The translations under genes and the position numbers were made by a program. A DNA stretch of 64,000 nucleotides from the NCBI GenBank assembly GCA_019423635.1, contig JAHZBA010000007.1, positions 38,346 through 102,345 of the forward strand. The letters are read 5' to 3'. Position 1 is the first letter of the stretch. Every line of letters starts with the position of its first letter. Positions 15,557-23,815 of this stretch are shown piece by piece. The notes under the pieces were generated by a model. That model worked only from the letters and a program-made list of their open reading frames with translations, was not told the origin of the DNA and ran no database searches. Source of the stretch: Clostridiales bacterium (GTDB lineage Bacteria; Bacillota; Clostridia; Oscillospirales; Oscillospiraceae).

Positions 15557-15856
15557 ATGAGAAAAGAGTTTGTGCACAAATTTGACGAATCTGGAGAGCG
15601 CCTGTCGATCCATCATCTGGGACTTGCGCACATGACTGCGTTGTGCATGCGGCCAATTTCTCTGGTCTGGTGGAAACTGCTGAAGGTAGATCCAGCGCTT
15701 GCCGCACGGTTTAGACAGGCGGTAGAGGCCTCTGTTTTGGAACCGAGCAGTCCGTTGTTTTTCGAGACACCCGACTATGCGGGCCACTTAGCCGAAGATA
15801 TTTGCATGATTTTTCCGGGCAGAAAGGAGGGAAACGATGGAACGGCTGACAAATGA
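15557..15856 (+). CDS. Phage hypothetical protein
   Basis: 99 residues from ATG 15557. No recognised domain; a helical region with MRPISLVWWKLLKV. Its stop is overlapped by the next start (20 bp). Part of a run of small tightly packed genes after PcfJ. Confidence 0.55.
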   Translation: MRKEFVHKFDESGERLSIHHLGLAHMTALCMRPISLVWWKLLKVDPALAARFRQAVEASVLEPSSPLFFETPDYAGHLAEDICMIFPGRKEGNDGTADK

Positions 15857-16259
15857 AAACCATAAAGAGCTTGGGTTTTGCGCTTATGTGGGATCTCAAA
15901 ACCCATTTGAGGCCCCAATAACAATCGGGGAATTGGCGGCATTTTTGAATGAAGATTACAGTCCAAGAAAAATCTTGGAAGAAGTTTTTGCTCATCTTGC
16001 TGCCTATGAGGACACCATGCCATTAGAACGGGCTCAGGAGCTTGTCCAGGCCGAGAAGGACGGGCGGCTGGTGGTGCTTCCGTGCAAATCGGGCGATGAG
16101 CTTACAATAAACGGGCGGAAATTTAAGGCAAACAATTGGAATGTGTTGCTTACGGCATTTTCGGACGATACGTCGACACCGTCGGGCAAGATTGTTAAAC
16201 TGTTTTACCCAGAAGAAGTCGAGGCGGAACTGAAAAAGGAGGGTGGGAACATACAATGA
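15837..16259 (+). CDS. Phage hypothetical protein
   Basis: 140 residues from ATG 15837 behind AAGGAGG. Helical middle with LAAYEDTMPLERAQELVQAE, then a short beta segment (GRLVVLPCKSGDELTIN) that recurs in shortened form in the next gene. Ends four bases into the next gene (ATGA). Family unassigned. Confidence 0.55.
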   Translation: MERLTNENHKELGFCAYVGSQNPFEAPITIGELAAFLNEDYSPRKILEEVFAHLAAYEDTMPLERAQELVQAEKDGRLVVLPCKSGDELTINGRKFKANNWNVLLTAFSDDTSTPSGKIVKLFYPEEVEAELKKEGGNIQ

Positions 16260-16975
16260 ACCGACTGACAACTGATGCCCCAAATGGGAATTTTGAGACC
16301 ATGCTGAACTTTGTGTACGGGAAAGATGGATGGGCCTATATCCGGCATGATGGATATCACGAGAATGTGTTGCTGACGGACTGGGCGAAGCGGCAGTGCA
16401 AGCTCCGGGGCTGCGATGAGGTTTTGGCAGAGACGCCGGAGGAAATTGACCAGCGGCTCTGCGATTGCATGATGGATGCCCCGATCTGTCCGATTGCAAT
16501 GGCCTATTGCTTTGCCAGTCAGGCTGTGCATCTTAGAGACCGTCTGAAAATGTATGAGGACACTGGGCTGGGACCGGAGGAGATCACCACAGAACCTTAT
16601 GGGTGTGTATTTTACTGCAACCGAAAATGCAACCTTGACGGTGATTTTTGCGCAGAAGGGCCTGGCTGTCCTAGAGAGATTGATGTGGAAACCGCAAAGC
16701 ACCTCTTGGAGCTTGCCCAGATCGAGAAGGAGGGGAGGCTGGGAGTGCTGGAGCCCACCGCATACAACGACCCGCTGACCCTGGAGCAGCTGCTGGAGAT
16801 GGATGGGGAGCCGGTATTCATAAAGTGCCTATTTAACGAAGAATTATCTTCGTATGTTGTTATCGATAGGCGAAGAGACAGCGCTGGAATTTTCACCAGA
16901 CTGTTTTATGCTAGCTTTGAATACTACGGGGATGAATGGATTGCTTACCGCCGCAAACCGGAGGAGCTGAAATGA
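16256..16975 (+). CDS. Phage hypothetical protein, Cys-rich with DPLTLEQL repeat
   Basis: 239 residues from ATG 16256. The middle is rich in cysteine (CVFYCNRKCNLDGDFC ... GCP), probably metal binding. The C-terminal module begins DPLTLEQLLEMDGEPV, which is repeated as DPLTLEELRQMDGEPV in the gene at 17195. These look like tandemly duplicated small-domain genes. Function unknown. Confidence 0.6.
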   Translation: MNRLTTDAPNGNFETMLNFVYGKDGWAYIRHDGYHENVLLTDWAKRQCKLRGCDEVLAETPEEIDQRLCDCMMDAPICPIAMAYCFASQAVHLRDRLKMYEDTGLGPEEITTEPYGCVFYCNRKCNLDGDFCAEGPGCPREIDVETAKHLLELAQIEKEGRLGVLEPTAYNDPLTLEQLLEMDGEPVFIKCLFNEELSSYVVIDRRRDSAGIFTRLFYASFEYYGDEWIAYRRKPEELK

Positions 16976-17208
16976 TTAAAATACTAAGCGAACTGATTGA
17001 ACTTTCAGTGAAGAAAAACTGGCTTAATCATATCAATCGAGCTGTGGATAAGTACAACAAACTGAATCAAAAAGCTAATGTCCAATCTTATGTTGTTCGT
17101 AAACTATTAGACAGGTACAATGAGCTCTATCCTAACGATATGATTAAGATAGCGAGTGGGACCAAAGCATCGCTGGAAAAGAGGGGGGCAGAAAATGAGG
17201 CTGATTGA
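16972..17208 (+). CDS. Phage hypothetical protein, small helical
   Basis: 78 residues from ATG 16972 (ATGA overlap with the previous stop). Lys/Asn-rich, with lower GC than its neighbours, predicted all-helical. No recognised family. It interrupts the two DPLTLE-type genes and may be a recent insertion. Confidence 0.5.
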   Translation: MIKILSELIELSVKKNWLNHINRAVDKYNKLNQKANVQSYVVRKLLDRYNELYPNDMIKIASGTKASLEKRGAENEAD

Positions 17209-17497
17209 TAATGACCCTCTGACCTTGGAGGAGCTGCGGCAGATGGACGGGGAACCGGTGTGGGTGCATATTGCTGGCAGTTTGCGGGGTCTGGTAGACG
17301 CAGATGGCGTGTGGGGTCTGGTAGATGCGGATGATTCTGTTGTGTGTTTTAATCTCGGAGAAGGTATTGATTTTTCTGAAATTGCTGGATTAGTCTACCG
17401 CAATGTGAATTGGAATGATGCTCCATGCCGCAAATGCTTTGCCGGTGATATGGATTGCTGGGAATGGCGCGGCCCGCAAGCCAAAAGGGAGGGCTGA
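17195..17497 (+). CDS. Phage hypothetical protein with DPLTLEEL module
   Basis: 100 residues from ATG 17195 behind GAGGGGGG. Begins with the DPLTLEELRQMDGEPVWVH module shared with the C-terminus of the 16256 gene. Contains an internal near-repeat (GLVDADGVWGLVDADDS). C-terminal CRKCFAGDMDC may bind metal. Unknown function. Confidence 0.55.
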   Translation: MRLIDNDPLTLEELRQMDGEPVWVHIAGSLRGLVDADGVWGLVDADDSVVCFNLGEGIDFSEIAGLVYRNVNWNDAPCRKCFAGDMDCWEWRGPQAKREG

Positions 17498-17501
17498 TCT
17501 T

Positions 17502-18290
17502 ATGAGTGATCGTCCATACCCGCTCTGGTACTGCACCCGCCAGAGAGCAGGGCCGCTTGTCAAGGAGTGCCGGGCCATCCGTGCGCGGATCGGCCCGGCG
17601 GATACCCGACAAGACATCAATGAAAAACGCTCTCTCCAGAAATATGAGCACTCTTCCGTTTGCCGGACGCAGGTGGATCGGCTGGAGCTTCGTCTGGCCC
17701 TGTTCGGATTTGAGGGGAGCCATTACACACTCACCTATGACGATTTGAACCTTCCACCTAATTTCGCAGGCGTGCGGAAGTCTTTCCGGGCCTTCCGGGA
17801 GCGTTTGAAACGATGGAACCACGGGGAACCGTACGACTGGATCGGGTGCATTGAGGGCCGCCATGGAGATCACCGGCTGCACATCCACATGGTTCTACGG
17901 GACAGCGATTTCCAGCCGGCTGTCGTTCGGTACCTGTGGAAGGGCGGCATTGAGGTGGATGATGAGCCGGTTCTGCGGAAGGAGGGGGGCTTCCGCAGAC
18001 TGGCGGAGTATTTCAACAAGGAGAGGCCGGATGGATTTATCATTCCCATTGGCCGTCATCCATGGAGCTGCTCCAGAGGATTAGCCCAGAAGATCCCGCC
18101 GCCGGAGCGGTGGCAAGATGACAACGGATGGATTGTTATCCCGGATGATATCATATGGTCCAGGAAGGGCCAGCACGAAAATGATTTCGGGGTTTACCGT
18201 TACGGCAGTTACATCCAAACAAAAAGCGCTTTTATTTTAGAAGATGTCGCGCGCACGCGCGCGTCCATCTTGAAATCTAGTGGAAAATAA
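17502..18290 (+). CDS. HUH-type (rolling-circle) replication protein homologue
   Basis: 262 residues from ATG 17502 behind GGGAGGG. The motif RLHIHMVL (about 123-130) is an HUH metal site (His-hydrophobic-His), preceded by GCIEGRHGDH and followed by RRLAEYFNKER, whose tyrosine is a candidate nucleophile. Upstream YTLTYDD fits HUH motif 1. This resembles Rep-type proteins annotated in Firmicutes phages and small plasmids. It should nick single-stranded origin DNA. It coexists with a DnaB-type system in the same prophage, so its role could be a second replication mode or mobilisation. Confidence 0.65.
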   Translation: MSDRPYPLWYCTRQRAGPLVKECRAIRARIGPADTRQDINEKRSLQKYEHSSVCRTQVDRLELRLALFGFEGSHYTLTYDDLNLPPNFAGVRKSFRAFRERLKRWNHGEPYDWIGCIEGRHGDHRLHIHMVLRDSDFQPAVVRYLWKGGIEVDDEPVLRKEGGFRRLAEYFNKERPDGFIIPIGRHPWSCSRGLAQKIPPPERWQDDNGWIVIPDDIIWSRKGQHENDFGVYRYGSYIQTKSAFILEDVARTRASILKSSGK

Positions 18291-18321
18291 TGCACGTTTT
18301 GAAGAAATGGAGGCGAAGGTC

Positions 18322-18522
18322 TTGCAATCGAGAAGTGAAGCTGGTAAACTGATCGTAAAGAACGGATGGATTATTTGTCCGGTGTGCAATCAGAACCGGA
18401 AGATCATCCGCATTACAGCAGATACGGAAGCTCGTTATTTGCCGGTCTACTGCCGGAAATGCGGAACCGAACTTGTTTTGAATATCAGCCGAGGCCTGAG
18501 CGTTGAACGCCTGAGCCCATGA
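18322..18522 (+). CDS. Cysteine-rich KTR-type zinc-ribbon protein
   Basis: 66 residues from TTG 18322, chosen because GGAGG lies eight bases upstream; earlier GTG or ATG starts lack a site. Pattern GWIICPVCNQNRKIIRI ... LPVYCRKCGTEL has two CxxC pairs with a basic strand between, matching the Cys-rich KTR family found just upstream of phage packaging genes. The last codons form one arm of a long terminator hairpin (18508-18562), so the end of the coding sequence and the RNA structure are shared. Confidence 0.75.
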   Translation: MQSRSEAGKLIVKNGWIICPVCNQNRKIIRITADTEARYLPVYCRKCGTELVLNISRGLSVERLSP

Positions 18523-18562
18523 CCAACCCTGTGAGGTTGTGCGTGGACTCAGGCGTTTTTTT
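18508..18562 (+). terminator. Long terminator overlapping the end of the KTR gene
   Basis: Outer stem CGCCTGAG / CTCAGGCG (plus CCA/TGG across one mismatch), inner stem ACAACC-type arms around the stop region, then seven T (556-562). It lies between the early block and the late HNH/terminase block. It overlaps the last codons of the KTR gene and precedes the next ribosome binding site, a possible antitermination point. Confidence 0.75.
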
Positions 18563-18585
18563 GTTTTGCTTGGAGGTGATAGCCC

Positions 18586-18957
18586 ATGGCGAACAAGCCT
18601 CTGCGGCCCTGCCGGCATCCAGGATGCCCAGAGCTGACCCGGGACGGATGGTGCCCGGCCCACAAGCCTAGGCAGGCACCAAGGCGAGAGAGCGCCGCAT
18701 GGCATGGTTGGTACAGCCTGACGGTCTGGACGGACGATCTGCGACCATCCCAGCTACTGCGAGAGCCCTTCTGTCGTGAGTGCGCACAGCGGGGTGACCG
18801 GACCAGAGCCACTAACGTGGACCACATCCAGGACCACAAAGGTGATCGGGCCTTGTTTATGGACCGGTCAAATCTTCAGAGTTTGTGCCACAGCTGCCAT
18901 AGTCGGAAGACCGCCCGGGATCTGTGGAAAGCACGAAAAAACGGACCGGATTTGTGA
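18586..18957 (+). CDS. Phage HNH endonuclease
   Basis: 123 residues from ATG 18586 behind GGAGGTGA. Two N-terminal zinc-type clusters (CRHPGC), then CRECAQRG, the HNH motif NVDHIQDHKG, and LQSLCHSCHSRKT. Located immediately before the terminase genes, as in HK97-like phages where the HNH protein works with terminase in genome packaging. Confidence 0.9.
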   Translation: MANKPLRPCRHPGCPELTRDGWCPAHKPRQAPRRESAAWHGWYSLTVWTDDLRPSQLLREPFCRECAQRGDRTRATNVDHIQDHKGDRALFMDRSNLQSLCHSCHSRKTARDLWKARKNGPDL

Positions 18958-19061
18958 GCTTCCGAAACCTGGAAGCTACGCCCGCGCTCCGGCGTGCAGG
19001 CGTGGGCGTGGGTGCGCGTCTGCCCGCGCGGGCAGGAAGCCCCGTAGGGGCTCACCCCTCC

Positions 19062-19096
19062 CCCCATCCCGAAAAAGTTTCGGGGATGGGGCTTTT
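19062..19096 (+). terminator. Terminator between HNH and terminase genes
   Basis: Stem CCCCATCCC (62-70) with GGGATGGGG (83-91), then CTTTT. The 200-bp gap 18958-19159 holds this hairpin and GC-rich non-coding sequence; I see no gene in it. A cos or pac site could lie here but cannot be recognised by eye. Confidence 0.65.
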
Positions 19097-19159
19097 AGAC
19101 CGCGGCCCCTATCTAGCGTGAGAAAAAGTCCCCGATGGGGATTCCGGGAGGTGAACGAT

Positions 19160-19669
19160 ATGCCGACGCCGCCGAAATCATTGGACGGCATGAATAAAAA
19201 CTTGACCAAGGAGGAGCGGGAGATTCGGGAGCGGGCTGAAGAAGGTGTTCTTCCAGACCGCGGCCGGGAAATCCAACTGGAGAAGCCAGCTATCATGACC
19301 GGGAATGCTGCTGCGGGTCGGTACTGGAAGAAGGTTTTGTCCAGAATGGAGGGTTTGGTGATTCTGGACGACCTAGACAGCGACGCTCTGGGCGTCTACT
19401 GCGTAATGATGGCCCGATATGAGCAGCAATGCAAACTGCTGGCCCTGGTCTCCAAGCAGCTGAAGGATGTCCGAGACGATCCGGAGGCGGTGTCCGATGC
19501 AGTTTCCCGGTTGGATGCCGTGAACGGAAAGATGCAGTCCCTGGAAAGGAACATTCTCCAGTATGCCGAGAAATTGGGACTGACCCCTTCCGGCCGTATC
19601 CGGCTGGCCCAGAAGCGAGCAGAGCAGGCGGCCAGGGCGGAACCGGATGGTGATCTGTTTGGCGATTAG
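19160..19669 (+). CDS. terS: Terminase small subunit, P27 family
   Basis: 169 residues from ATG 19160 behind GGGAGGTG. The N-terminal PTPPKSLDGMNKNLTKEE and the central helical AAAGRYWKKVLSRMEGLVILDDLD ... LGVYCVMMARYEQ pattern are those of P27-type small terminases; C-terminal LGLTPSGRIRLAQKRAE is also typical. Recognises the packaging site and guides the large subunit, whose gene overlaps by 23 bp. Confidence 0.9.
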   Translation: MPTPPKSLDGMNKNLTKEEREIRERAEEGVLPDRGREIQLEKPAIMTGNAAAGRYWKKVLSRMEGLVILDDLDSDALGVYCVMMARYEQQCKLLALVSKQLKDVRDDPEAVSDAVSRLDAVNGKMQSLERNILQYAEKLGLTPSGRIRLAQKRAEQAARAEPDGDLFGD

Positions 19670-21467
19670 ACGGCAAAGCGGTTTGCACCATCCAGTCAGC
19701 GTCTATGCCAAGCAGGTGACTCAGGGCCGGCTGCGGGAGCAGTGCTGCAAGTATGAGATCCTGGCCTGCGAAAGACATCTGGCGGACTTGAGGAGGCAGG
19801 GGACGGAGGAGTTTCCCTATGTCTTCGATACCACCCGAGCGGACCGGATCATCCGTTGGTTTGGTCAGTGCGTCCAGATCCGAGGGGTTGATGCTGGAAA
19901 ACCCATTGCTCTGGAGCCCTGGCAGGTGTTTGACCTGGGATGCACCTATGGGTGGGTCCATAAGGACACTGGGGCCCGACGATTCACCCATACTTACAAC
20001 AAACGGGCCCGCGGAAATTACAAGTCTACCGAAAAATCCGGCCAGGGTCTTTACCATATGTGCGCGGATGCCATTTATCCGCCCTATCAGCCGGAGCTGG
20101 CTGTCTTTGAACAAGAGCCAGAGGTAGAATGCGCCGCGGTAGATCGGCCCCAGGCCATGCGGGTGCTGGGGGATGCCAAGAAGATCGCTAAAGCCAGTCC
20201 TAATATTGCAAAGCGGCTGTTAGTCCCCCGGTCCAACCCTATCGTCCACCGTACCCGGGGCGGATATATGCGGGCGCTGTCCAAGGAGACCAAGAATAAG
20301 GACTCCGGAGCTCCCAGTTACTTCGTCGTGGACGAATACCACGCTCACCCCAATGCGGAGATTTACGACTTAGGAACCAACTCATTCGGAAAGCGGGCAC
20401 AGTCTCTCCTGGATGTTATCACCACGGCAGGCGACGACGCCCAGAGCAAACCCTGCTATGCCGAGGAAACCTACGCCAAGCGTGTCTTGGAGGACCCGAG
20501 CGTCATTGACGAAAGCTATTTTGTCATGATCCGGGAGCTGGACGAGGGCGACAATCCCCACGATGAGACACTCTGGCGAAAAGCCAACCCCTGTCTGCGG
20601 TATCCCAGTGATTACAGCGCCATCCTGCTGAAGCAGATTCAGGATGAGCACAACGCGGCTTATGCCTCCAACGAGCCCAACAAGATCCGAAAGTTTCTCA
20701 CCCGTCGGCTGTGCCTGTGGCAGACCGGCAGCGAGAACCGGTACCTGGATGAGCGGTGCATGGCCCTGGCGAAAAAGGCCATGGTTCCCCCAGAGGAGTT
20801 CGCCGCCTTGACGGACAACCTGCCCTGCCACTGCGGGTTTGACCTGGGCAAACGGATCGACCTCTCCGGCGCGGCGGCCGTGTTTGACTTGCCGGATGGG
20901 CGCATTGGCTTGAAAATGCACGGTTTTATGCCGGAGAACGGGGCGCAGCGCCACGAACACACGGACCGGGTTCCCTATATCTTCTGGGCGAAGGGCGGAT
21001 ATTGTACCCTGACACCTGGAGATGTAACGGATAACAGCTATGTGTACAACTGGATTTGCGACGGAGAACGAAACCACAACTGGGAGGTGGAGGAGGTGGA
21101 CTATGACGGCCACAACGCCACGGACCTGGCCATCCGGATGAACGAGGAGCGCGGCCGGGAGGACTTCTGCGTGGAAATCTCTCAGACCTGCGCCGGGCAG
21201 AACCTGGCCGTGAAGACCTTTCGGGAGCTGCTGCTCCAGAGGCGGGTGGTGATGGAGGAGAGTCCGCTGGTATTGTGGTGTCTGGCCAATGCTATCGAGA
21301 TTCAGAACAACTACGGAGACATCAAGCTCAGCAAGCGGCACAAGGATGACACGGAGCGAATCGACCCAGTAGCCGCGGCCATGAACGCCTTGGCCAGGGT
21401 GCTAGTGAAGCGGAACGCCAAGCCGGATCTGGCGGCTGCCATTGACAGGGAGGGATTTAGCCTATGA
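19647..21467 (+). CDS. terL: Terminase large subunit
   Basis: 606 residues from ATG 19647. ATPase half with the Terminase_1-type pattern ALEPWQVFDLGCTYGW, NKRARGNYKSTEKSG (Walker A-like K-S/T) and SYFVVDEYHAHPNAEIYD as Walker B; nuclease half with CGFDLGKRIDLSGAAAVFDL (first metal aspartate) and KLSKRHKDDTERIDPVAA near the C-terminus. HK97-like siphophage class. Packages DNA into the prohead through the portal encoded downstream. Confidence 0.95.
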   Translation: MVICLAIRRQSGLHHPVSVYAKQVTQGRLREQCCKYEILACERHLADLRRQGTEEFPYVFDTTRADRIIRWFGQCVQIRGVDAGKPIALEPWQVFDLGCTYGWVHKDTGARRFTHTYNKRARGNYKSTEKSGQGLYHMCADAIYPPYQPELAVFEQEPEVECAAVDRPQAMRVLGDAKKIAKASPNIAKRLLVPRSNPIVHRTRGGYMRALSKETKNKDSGAPSYFVVDEYHAHPNAEIYDLGTNSFGKRAQSLLDVITTAGDDAQSKPCYAEETYAKRVLEDPSVIDESYFVMIRELDEGDNPHDETLWRKANPCLRYPSDYSAILLKQIQDEHNAAYASNEPNKIRKFLTRRLCLWQTGSENRYLDERCMALAKKAMVPPEEFAALTDNLPCHCGFDLGKRIDLSGAAAVFDLPDGRIGLKMHGFMPENGAQRHEHTDRVPYIFWAKGGYCTLTPGDVTDNSYVYNWICDGERNHNWEVEEVDYDGHNATDLAIRMNEERGREDFCVEISQTCAGQNLAVKTFRELLLQRRVVMEESPLVLWCLANAIEIQNNYGDIKLSKRHKDDTERIDPVAAAMNALARVLVKRNAKPDLAAAIDREGFSL

Positions 21468-21631
21468 GAGATTTTTGGAAGAGGTATCACAGCGGTCTTG
21501 TGCTGCTTCTGGGCTGCGGCGCCGTGGCTGTGGGGGCCGGGATGGTCTATCTGCCCGCCGGCTTTATCACCGGGGGAGCCCTGGGAATCGCCTGGTGGGT
21601 GCTGGACAGTTTAGGAGGTGATGACCGTTGA
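21464..21631 (+). CDS. Small membrane protein between terminase and portal
   Basis: 55 residues from ATG 21464, overlapping terL stop and portal start. Two hydrophobic segments (LVLLLGCGAVAVGAGMVYL, then FITGGALGIAWWVL) suggest a small two-helix membrane protein. Small genes at this position occur in related phages; role unknown. Confidence 0.6.
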   Translation: MRDFWKRYHSGLVLLLGCGAVAVGAGMVYLPAGFITGGALGIAWWVLDSLGGDDR

Positions 21632-22929
21632 GCGCGAGAAACGGACTGCGGGCTTTGATCCGGGCGCCCACCGTGAAAAATGAGGAGCCGGGCTGGCGGC
21701 CGGTCGCCCTGTCTCTGGAATCTTCCTGGGGCTGGCCCCAGCCTGACGAGACCACCGCCCGGAAGCTGTCCGCCGTGGACGCCTGTATTGAGATTCTGAG
21801 CAACTCCATGGCCAAGCTGCCTTCTTACGTGATGGACGGTAGGACCCGGGAACGGGTGGATCACCCGATTCTGGAGCTGCTCAACGTCAGGCCAAACGAG
21901 GCTATGACGCCCTCTATCCGCCGGAAGGTGCTGGAGGGCAGCCGCCTGGAGGGGGGCAACGGCTACGACTGGATCGTCCGGGACCCCGTTAGCCTCCGCC
22001 CGGCGGAGCTGATCCCCATTCCATGGCAGCTGGTGACCCCCTGGCGGGACCTGAACGGGAAGGTATGGTATACCGTGACCAACCCGGTAAACGGGGAGCC
22101 TATGGTGCTTCCTAACGAGGACGTCTGCCACTACAAGGGGGCCACCCGGGACGGGATGGTGGGCATCTCTGTGCTGAAGCGGGCCAGTCAGGTAATCGCC
22201 TCAGCCTCCGCCGCCCAGAGCTACGAAAAAAGCTACTATGAGCGGGGAGGCCAGCCTTTAGGCGTGCTGTCCACCGACACCGACCTGTCCGGCTATGTGC
22301 TGGACAGCAAAAAACAGGTGGTAACAGACGCGGACGGCACTCCGCTCACCAAAAAGGAGAAGCTGCGCCGGGAGTGGGAAAAGGTTCACGCCGGGCCCAA
22401 AAATTCCCACCGGATCGCTGTTCTGGACTACGGTCTGAGCTACACCCCCATTGCCGAGAGCAACCGGGACGCCCAGTTTGTGGAGAGCAAGGAGGTGTCC
22501 GTCCGGGACATCGCCCGATTCTTTGGGGTGCCCCTCTACAAGCTCCAGGAGGGCAAACAGAGCTATGAGAGCAACGAGCAGAACGCCATCGAGTACGTGG
22601 TGTCCACCCTCCATCCCAATGTGGCCCAGTATGAGGAAGAGGAAACCTGGAAGTTGCTCTCCCCGGGGGACCGGCGACGGGGACTGGAAATCAGAATTAA
22701 CCTGATGGCGGAGCTGCGGGGCGACAGTAAGGCCCGGGGGGCATGGTTTACGGCCATGCGAAACATCGGCGTATTTTCCGTCAACGACATTCTGGCCCTG
22801 GAGGACCTGCCAGACGTGGAGGGCGGAGACGGCCGGTACGCCAGCCTGAACTATGTGCCCCTGGCTGACTGGGCCCGGCTCAGCGAGCAGAGAAATCAAG
22901 GAGGTAACAGCAATGCGGGTAAGTCTTAA
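21628..22929 (+). CDS. Phage portal protein, HK97 type
   Basis: 433 residues from TTG 21628 behind GGAGGTGATG. Contains SAVDACIEILSNSMAKLPSY, the portal signature EGGNGYDWIVRD ... ELIPIPW, VCHYKG and DIARFFGVPLYKL. Forms the dodecameric ring at one capsid vertex, through which terminase pumps DNA. Overlaps the protease start by 17 bp. Confidence 0.93.
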   Translation: MSARNGLRALIRAPTVKNEEPGWRPVALSLESSWGWPQPDETTARKLSAVDACIEILSNSMAKLPSYVMDGRTRERVDHPILELLNVRPNEAMTPSIRRKVLEGSRLEGGNGYDWIVRDPVSLRPAELIPIPWQLVTPWRDLNGKVWYTVTNPVNGEPMVLPNEDVCHYKGATRDGMVGISVLKRASQVIASASAAQSYEKSYYERGGQPLGVLSTDTDLSGYVLDSKKQVVTDADGTPLTKKEKLRREWEKVHAGPKNSHRIAVLDYGLSYTPIAESNRDAQFVESKEVSVRDIARFFGVPLYKLQEGKQSYESNEQNAIEYVVSTLHPNVAQYEEEETWKLLSPGDRRRGLEIRINLMAELRGDSKARGAWFTAMRNIGVFSVNDILALEDLPDVEGGDGRYASLNYVPLADWARLSEQRNQGGNSNAGKS

Positions 22930-23815
22930 CGGCTATGTGGTACCCACAGACAGCCAATGGCTCTACGACTGGTTTAAGATAGGGGCCTTTTCCCCGGGGA
23001 CCGTCCGGCAGGCTATTGCGGACAACCCGGAGGGGGAGGATCTGGAGTTGGAGATCAACAGCCCCGGGGGCTCTGTGTTCGCAGGGTTTGAGATGTACAG
23101 CCTGCTGCGGGATGCCAAATGCCCCACGGTGGCTATCGTCCAATCCCTGGCCGGGAGCGCGGCTTCCACCGTGATGGCCGGATGCCGAGAGGTGCGGGTG
23201 TCTCCGGTAGCCCAGGTTATGATTCATCTGCCCAGCTCTTACGCGGAGGGCAACCAGAACGACATGCGCCACGAGGCCAAGGTGCTGGAGCAGATCACCC
23301 AGAGCATCCTCAATGGCTATGAGACCAAGTGCGCCGGGAAAACCACACGGGAAAAGCTTGACAAGCTGGTGCGTGCGGAGAGCTGGCTCACCGCCCAGGA
23401 GGCGGTGGAGCTGGGGCTGGCCGACCGCATCCTGGGCCAGGAGGAAAACGCAACCCCTATCCCGGAGAACATCATCAACGCCGCCGGGGCGGGCATCCGG
23501 TCCATCACCAACGCCGCCGGGCCGGTGTGGGACCGGGAGAGCCTGCTGGAGCGGTATGAGCGGCTGGTGCGGGATGGCGCAAAACCGGCGGAGGGGCATC
23601 CCGTGGAAAGCACCTCATCCGGCACAGCTGACGCTGTGCCACCTTCCCCTAAAGGGGAAGGCATGGGGCCGGGCTGTCTGATTGTTGATACCGCAAAGTT
23701 AGAACCGGGCGTTTATCCGGTAACCGTTGGGGCAAGCGCGGACTGGCGGGCGCGGGCTTGTCTGGAATTGGAGCAAAACCGATTTTTAAATATTGGAGGT
23801 AATAAAAATGCATGA
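22913..23815 (+). CDS. ClpP-type prohead protease with an in-frame repeat insertion
   Basis: 300 residues from ATG 22913 behind GGAGG. ClpP/SppA-like fold: EINSPGGSVFAGFEMYSLL oxyanion region, AGSAASTVMAGC with the nucleophile serine (about residue 80), IHLPSS and the helical C-half with LTAQEAVELGLADRIL. It processes the capsid scaffold. Between the protease core and the C-terminal tail, about residues 233-250 are encoded by an intergenic-type hairpin repeat (23611-23662), which reads through in frame and adds a low-complexity linker. Confidence 0.9.
   Translation: MRVSLNGYVVPTDSQWLYDWFKIGAFSPGTVRQAIADNPEGEDLELEINSPGGSVFAGFEMYSLLRDAKCPTVAIVQSLAGSAASTVMAGCREVRVSPVAQVMIHLPSSYAEGNQNDMRHEAKVLEQITQSILNGYETKCAGKTTREKLDKLVRAESWLTAQEAVELGLADRILGQEENATPIPENIINAAGAGIRSITNAAGPVWDRESLLERYERLVRDGAKPAEGHPVESTSSGTADAVPPSPKGEGMGPGCLIVDTAKLEPGVYPVTVGASADWRARACLELEQNRFLNIGGNKNA
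23611..23662 (+). repeat. Intergenic-type hairpin repeat inside the protease gene
   Basis: Pattern CACCTCATCCGG, a variable stem (GGCACAGC / GCTGTGCC), then CCTTCCCCT / AGGGGAAGG. The same design occurs in non-coding DNA at 35611-35783 and, decayed, at 41620-41710. Here it is in frame within the prohead protease. Confidence 0.75.

Noticed and set aside
18246..18263. Alternating CGCGCG stretch at the end of the HUH gene
   Set aside because: Could form Z-DNA, but it is coding (R-T-R-A-S) and too short to call a site.
19062..19159. A cos site before terS
   Set aside because: No recognisable cos pattern; only a terminator hairpin is visible.
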